From contig CAJBVU010000181.1 of NCBI GenBank assembly GCA_903959115.1, positions 1 to 8,990 of the forward strand: a DNA stretch of 8,990 nucleotides. The letters run 5' to 3'. The stretch is from an uncultured Bacteroidota bacterium (GTDB lineage: Bacteria > Bacteroidota > Bacteroidia > NS11-12g > UBA955). Positions 6,238 through 8,990 of this stretch are shown piece by piece (position 1 is the stretch's first letter; every line of letters begins with the position of its first letter). The translations under genes were made by a program, and so were the position numbers. The notes beneath the pieces were generated by a model that did no database searches, was not told the DNA's origin, and worked only from the letters and a program-made list of their open reading frames with translations.

Positions 6238-7023
6238 TTACTTACCCAACAAATGTAATTTAAATAACAACCTCCTCAATAATATCCATCCGTGAGCAAA
6301 CAAATTCGGAAGCCATCCATAGTGCTTTTCCAACACCAAATACCTCTCCTTCCAAGCTTTCTGCGTGTGCTGAGCGCTGCTGCCACCCAACTCAAAATTA
6401 CTGATCACAAAAGAACTGCGGTAGGATTTTCCCTGCATCCGCTTTAAAATTTGAATGATCCAATCCACATCCGCCGCCTGCCTATACTGCAAATCAAAAC
6501 GTGGAACCAAACTCCGCTTTGCCAAAAAACTCTGATGACAAATGTTCATCCCGTACCTAAAACTTCCTCCATGCAGTTGCGCGGGAAATGGCTGCGGTTT
6601 CAACTTCGATATCAAACCCACCGACCTTCCTGCCTCGTCCATAAATTCCGTATCCCCAAAAATTACATCGGGTAACTCCGCTGGTATTTCCCCCACCAAT
6701 TTCTCCACCACATCCGCCGCATGAATCGTATCACCAGCATTCATAAACCAAACATAAACACCCTTACACCGCTCCAAACCCTTGTTCATCGCATCGTAAA
6801 TGCCGCCATCTTTCTCAGATACCAAGACATCTATCTGATCTCCCAGAGATTCTAAATAAGCTACACTGCCATCCGTGCTTCCACCATCAATTACAATCCA
6901 TTCAAAAGCCTTGCGCTCGGTCTGACCCATAATGGAATCCGCGGTTCGTCGCAATCCCTCCAAGTCATTGAAATGAATGGTGACAATAGAAAATAACAGA
7001 GGATGCGCCACTGGGTTTGTCAT
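6238..7023 (-). CDS. Family 2 glycosyltransferase
   Basis: A 261-residue GT-A fold glycosyltransferase of the WcaA/WcaE-like kind, which transfers a sugar from a nucleotide donor to a growing surface glycan or lipid acceptor at the cytoplasmic face. Motifs: FSIVTIHFND (11-20) as first strand, WIVIDGGSTDGS (42-53) for nucleotide binding, SEKDGGIYDAMNKGL (69-83), characteristic of this subgroup, and FMNAGD (93-98) in place of the classic DxD metal site; a (N/S)xGD form is normal in this subgroup. HQSFLAKR (163-170) and AADVDW (183-188) are in the acceptor-side half. There is no long transmembrane segment; the C terminus (about 238-261) is hydrophobic and basic and may touch the membrane. It starts 11 bases after the yfhO-like stop, so the two genes are probably one transcript. 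Sugar and acceptor are unknown. Confidence 0.92.
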   Translation of the reverse strand: MTNPVAHPLLFSIVTIHFNDLEGLRRTADSIMGQTERKAFEWIVIDGGSTDGSVAYLESLGDQIDVLVSEKDGGIYDAMNKGLERCKGVYVWFMNAGDTIHAADVVEKLVGEIPAELPDVIFGDTEFMDEAGRSVGLISKLKPQPFPAQLHGGSFRYGMNICHQSFLAKRSLVPRFDLQYRQAADVDWIIQILKRMQGKSYRSSFVISNFELGGSSAQHTQKAWKERYLVLEKHYGWLPNLFAHGWILLRRLLFKLHLLGK

Positions 7024-7034
7024 TCGCCCCCGGT

Positions 7035-8990
7035 TTATGCCGCTTCCTCTTCCTTCTTCATTCCCAATTGAAGCAAACTTCCCGCAACCAACAACAAAAT
7101 CAATGCTGAAGAAGCAACTTCAATAGTTAACATAGTACTGCGATCCGAAGGCTGATAAACCCACACAATCTCATGATTTCCAGCAGGTACTTCCACACCT
7201 CTCAAAATATAATTTACACGCAAAGCCTGGGCCTCTTTTCCATCCACAAATGCCTTCCATGCTCCGTTTTTCTCGTTGTAGTATATTTCGCTAAATACAG
7301 CCAAGCCCGCATTGCTATTATTGCTCTTGTACACAATACTATCGTTGCTGTAATACGTTTGAGAAATGCCCGCCGCCGAATCAAGGCTAAACACCCTTGA
7401 CTGCAATTTCAATCCTTTTGAACCACCCTCAACTGAACCTGAATAGTCCGCCTTCTCAATCACCGCATTCTTTTTCAAATCCATAAAATTAATATCGCTC
7501 AAAGCATCTTTCGCTGTGGCCGCTTCCTTCACCGAATCCACAAACCAAGCATGACCCAAAGCAGTGTTCCTAGGAACCACAATCTCAGATTTTTGATCCT
7601 GAGACAATCCAATGATATAACCGCAATTCAACATGTCCAATGCATGATTGTTCATGATATCGCCAGTTCCTGTGGGTCCAGCAGCACTAATACAATACGA
7701 CATTACATCTTGGTATCTGCTCATTTTAGCTGGATGGTAACCCCCCACATTCTTGTGAAATGCACCCGCCGTGTTGTCGTTAAAAGTACGGTTGATACCA
7801 CCCCTATAGTCAATTACACGCTTGCCGTCCTTGTTATTCGCAATGATCTGATTGTCAACCGCCGATGGCATAATCGCCTCTTCCGTTTCCTTGTCCTCCC
7901 AATTGTCGTCCGTTAAATAGCGCTTAGAAACACCCATCATATCAAAAGATACCATTCCAATCACCAACAATCCAGTAACCAAAGCGCTAATCTGCTTCTT
8001 CAAAATCATATAAATCAAGAACAACAAAGCACCCATAAACATGATACTTCGGAAAATGTCGTTCCAAACCATCGTGCTGCGCAACGACTTAATCTTGGTT
8101 ACCGTTTCCATTCCACCCTGTTCCGCAATTCGCTTGTCGGTCTCAGCAGCACTGAAATCCGTACCCATCGTAATCACAATCATCAACGCCACCAATACAA
8201 TCGAAACAACGGCGGTTAACTTCATCACACGCTGCTTTCCTGCCTCACTCAAGCCATCTTCTGCCATCAAAGTGATGAAACGATGCAATCCCAACAAACC
8301 AATCATTGGCACCACAACTTGCGCAATCACCAATGCCATCATCGGCGTTCTGAACTTGTTATAGTAAGGAAGGTTGTTAAATAGGAATTCATTCAATGGG
8401 AAATAGCGACCCATGCCCAATAGCAGGGCGACAACAAACGTAACCAATCCAAAAATGGCCCAACGATAATTCAATACGGCTCCCTCACTTTGAGGCTTAT
8501 CCTTGCGCCAAACGAACGCCAAAATCAAACCAAATACAAACAAGAACATCATCGTAGCACCCAAATAAACCGGACCACTGGTAAACTGCAAATCCCCAAA
8601 ATACAATGGCAAACGAGTATCACCAAAATCTGCATCGCTTACCATTTCATTGGAACTTCCGCCCTTGAAACCAGGGACCATCAACGTAAACGATTCATCC
8701 ACTCCATAACTCCAAGAGAACGCATATTCCATATCCAATCCCTTTTTGCCCACCTGCTTGCCTTTGCTGCCATTATCAGCCTCTACCGCAGATCCACCAC
8801 GCATTGTTGCCTTTGCATAGTCGTTGGTATCAGACAATTTTCCGATGCAGGTTAAAACGGCCAATCCCATGGCTACGGCGGCAATTCCTGATGACATCAA
8901 TACATGTTTGAAGTCCTTGTTTTTAACCGCAAACGCCCATTCAACCAAGAAGTAAACGGCCACCATAATTCCAGCGTAATAGGCAATTTG
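7035..8990 (-). CDS. YfhO-like multi-spanning membrane protein, 5' part missing
   Basis: The reading frame stays open to the right window edge (eight codons, QIAYYAGI, precede the first visible Met at 8966), so the true start lies outside. I see 651 residues; homologues I know in this phylum have about 800, so 150-200 N-terminal residues may be missing. Counting from Met 8966, membrane segments lie near 1-13, 21-41, 133-153, 169-185, 209-228, 250-268, 304-322, 326-344 and 613-635. A soluble region of about 270 residues (345-612) follows, containing GAFHKNVGGYHPAK (401-414), and the end matches the usual YfhO pattern: SEIYYN..GAWKAFVDGKE (559-578), LRGVEVPAGNHEIVWVYQP (588-606), last membrane helix, charged tail KKEEEAA. 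In Bacillus, YfhO is implicated in glycosylation of lipoteichoic acid; in Bacteroidota the role is not settled. The glycosyltransferase next door supports a glycan role. Confidence 0.85.
   Translation of the reverse strand, partial: QIAYYAGIMVAVYFLVEWAFAVKNKDFKHVLMSSGIAAVAMGLAVLTCIGKLSDTNDYAKATMRGGSAVEADNGSKGKQVGKKGLDMEYAFSWSYGVDESFTLMVPGFKGGSSNEMVSDADFGDTRLPLYFGDLQFTSGPVYLGATMMFLFVFGLILAFVWRKDKPQSEGAVLNYRWAIFGLVTFVVALLLGMGRYFPLNEFLFNNLPYYNKFRTPMMALVIAQVVVPMIGLLGLHRFITLMAEDGLSEAGKQRVMKLTAVVSIVLVALMIVITMGTDFSAAETDKRIAEQGGMETVTKIKSLRSTMVWNDIFRSIMFMGALLFLIYMILKKQISALVTGLLVIGMVSFDMMGVSKRYLTDDNWEDKETEEAIMPSAVDNQIIANNKDGKRVIDYRGGINRTFNDNTAGAFHKNVGGYHPAKMSRYQDVMSYCISAAGPTGTGDIMNNHALDMLNCGYIIGLSQDQKSEIVVPRNTALGHAWFVDSVKEAATAKDALSDINFMDLKKNAVIEKADYSGSVEGGSKGLKLQSRVFSLDSAAGISQTYYSNDSIVYKSNNSNAGLAVFSEIYYNEKNGAWKAFVDGKEAQALRVNYILRGVEVPAGNHEIVWVYQPSDRSTMLTIEVASSALILLLVAGSLLQLGMKKEEEAA

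Noticed and set aside
7024..7034. GGGGG run just upstream of the glycosyltransferase ATG as a Shine-Dalgarno site
   Set aside because: It is not the AGGAGG core, is too close to the ATG, and the other genes here show no Shine-Dalgarno sequences.

Overview
The window looks like chromosomal DNA of a member of the Bacteroidota. The evidence is: several TAnnTTTG (-7) boxes in front of genes, two of them with a TTTG element 20-21 bases upstream; start codons without Shine-Dalgarno sequences; and gene families typical of the phylum (a 348-residue QueA of Bacteroidota type, a YfhO-like membrane protein, an S8 peptidase with a DDDRNGYVDD loop). The lineage below phylum cannot be fixed from the sequence alone. 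I see no insertion sequence, phage gene, CRISPR array or toxin-antitoxin pair.

Layout, left to right. Positions 26-56 hold a perfect 14-bp hairpin that ends a minus-strand tRNA unit: tRNA-Leu(CAG) at 168-249, then tRNA-Leu(GAG) at 59-142, with a good promoter at 269-300. Next come three minus-strand genes: a methyltransferase-fold protein of the spermidine synthase type (2317-3018), a 3-hydroxybutyryl-CoA dehydrogenase (1410-2303) and queA (325-1371). A divergent plus-strand gene encodes a Maf nucleotide pyrophosphatase (start at 3156 preferred, end 3734); it is the only plus-strand protein gene. Its end faces a second minus-strand block, transcribed yfhO-like (cut by the right window edge, 7035-8990), family 2 glycosyltransferase (6238-7023), class I SAM methyltransferase (5409-6194) and exported subtilisin-like protease (3810-5378).

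How the genes may work together. The right block has intergenic gaps of 11, 43 and 30 bases and reads like a small cell-envelope or surface-glycan set: a multi-spanning YfhO-type protein, a glycosyltransferase and a methyltransferase, followed by a secreted protease. The left block is housekeeping: tRNA wobble-base modification (QueA), acyl-CoA metabolism, and two leucine tRNAs that read CUG and CUC/CUU codons.

No clearly new system is visible. The points most worth a second look are a QueA homologue that departs from the usual residues in several hallmark motifs while the rest is well kept, and an inverted repeat after queA that overlaps the tRNA promoter. Others are a protease with about 210 residues between its catalytic Asp and His, and a strand-wide excess of C over G on the plus strand that holds whichever strand is coding.
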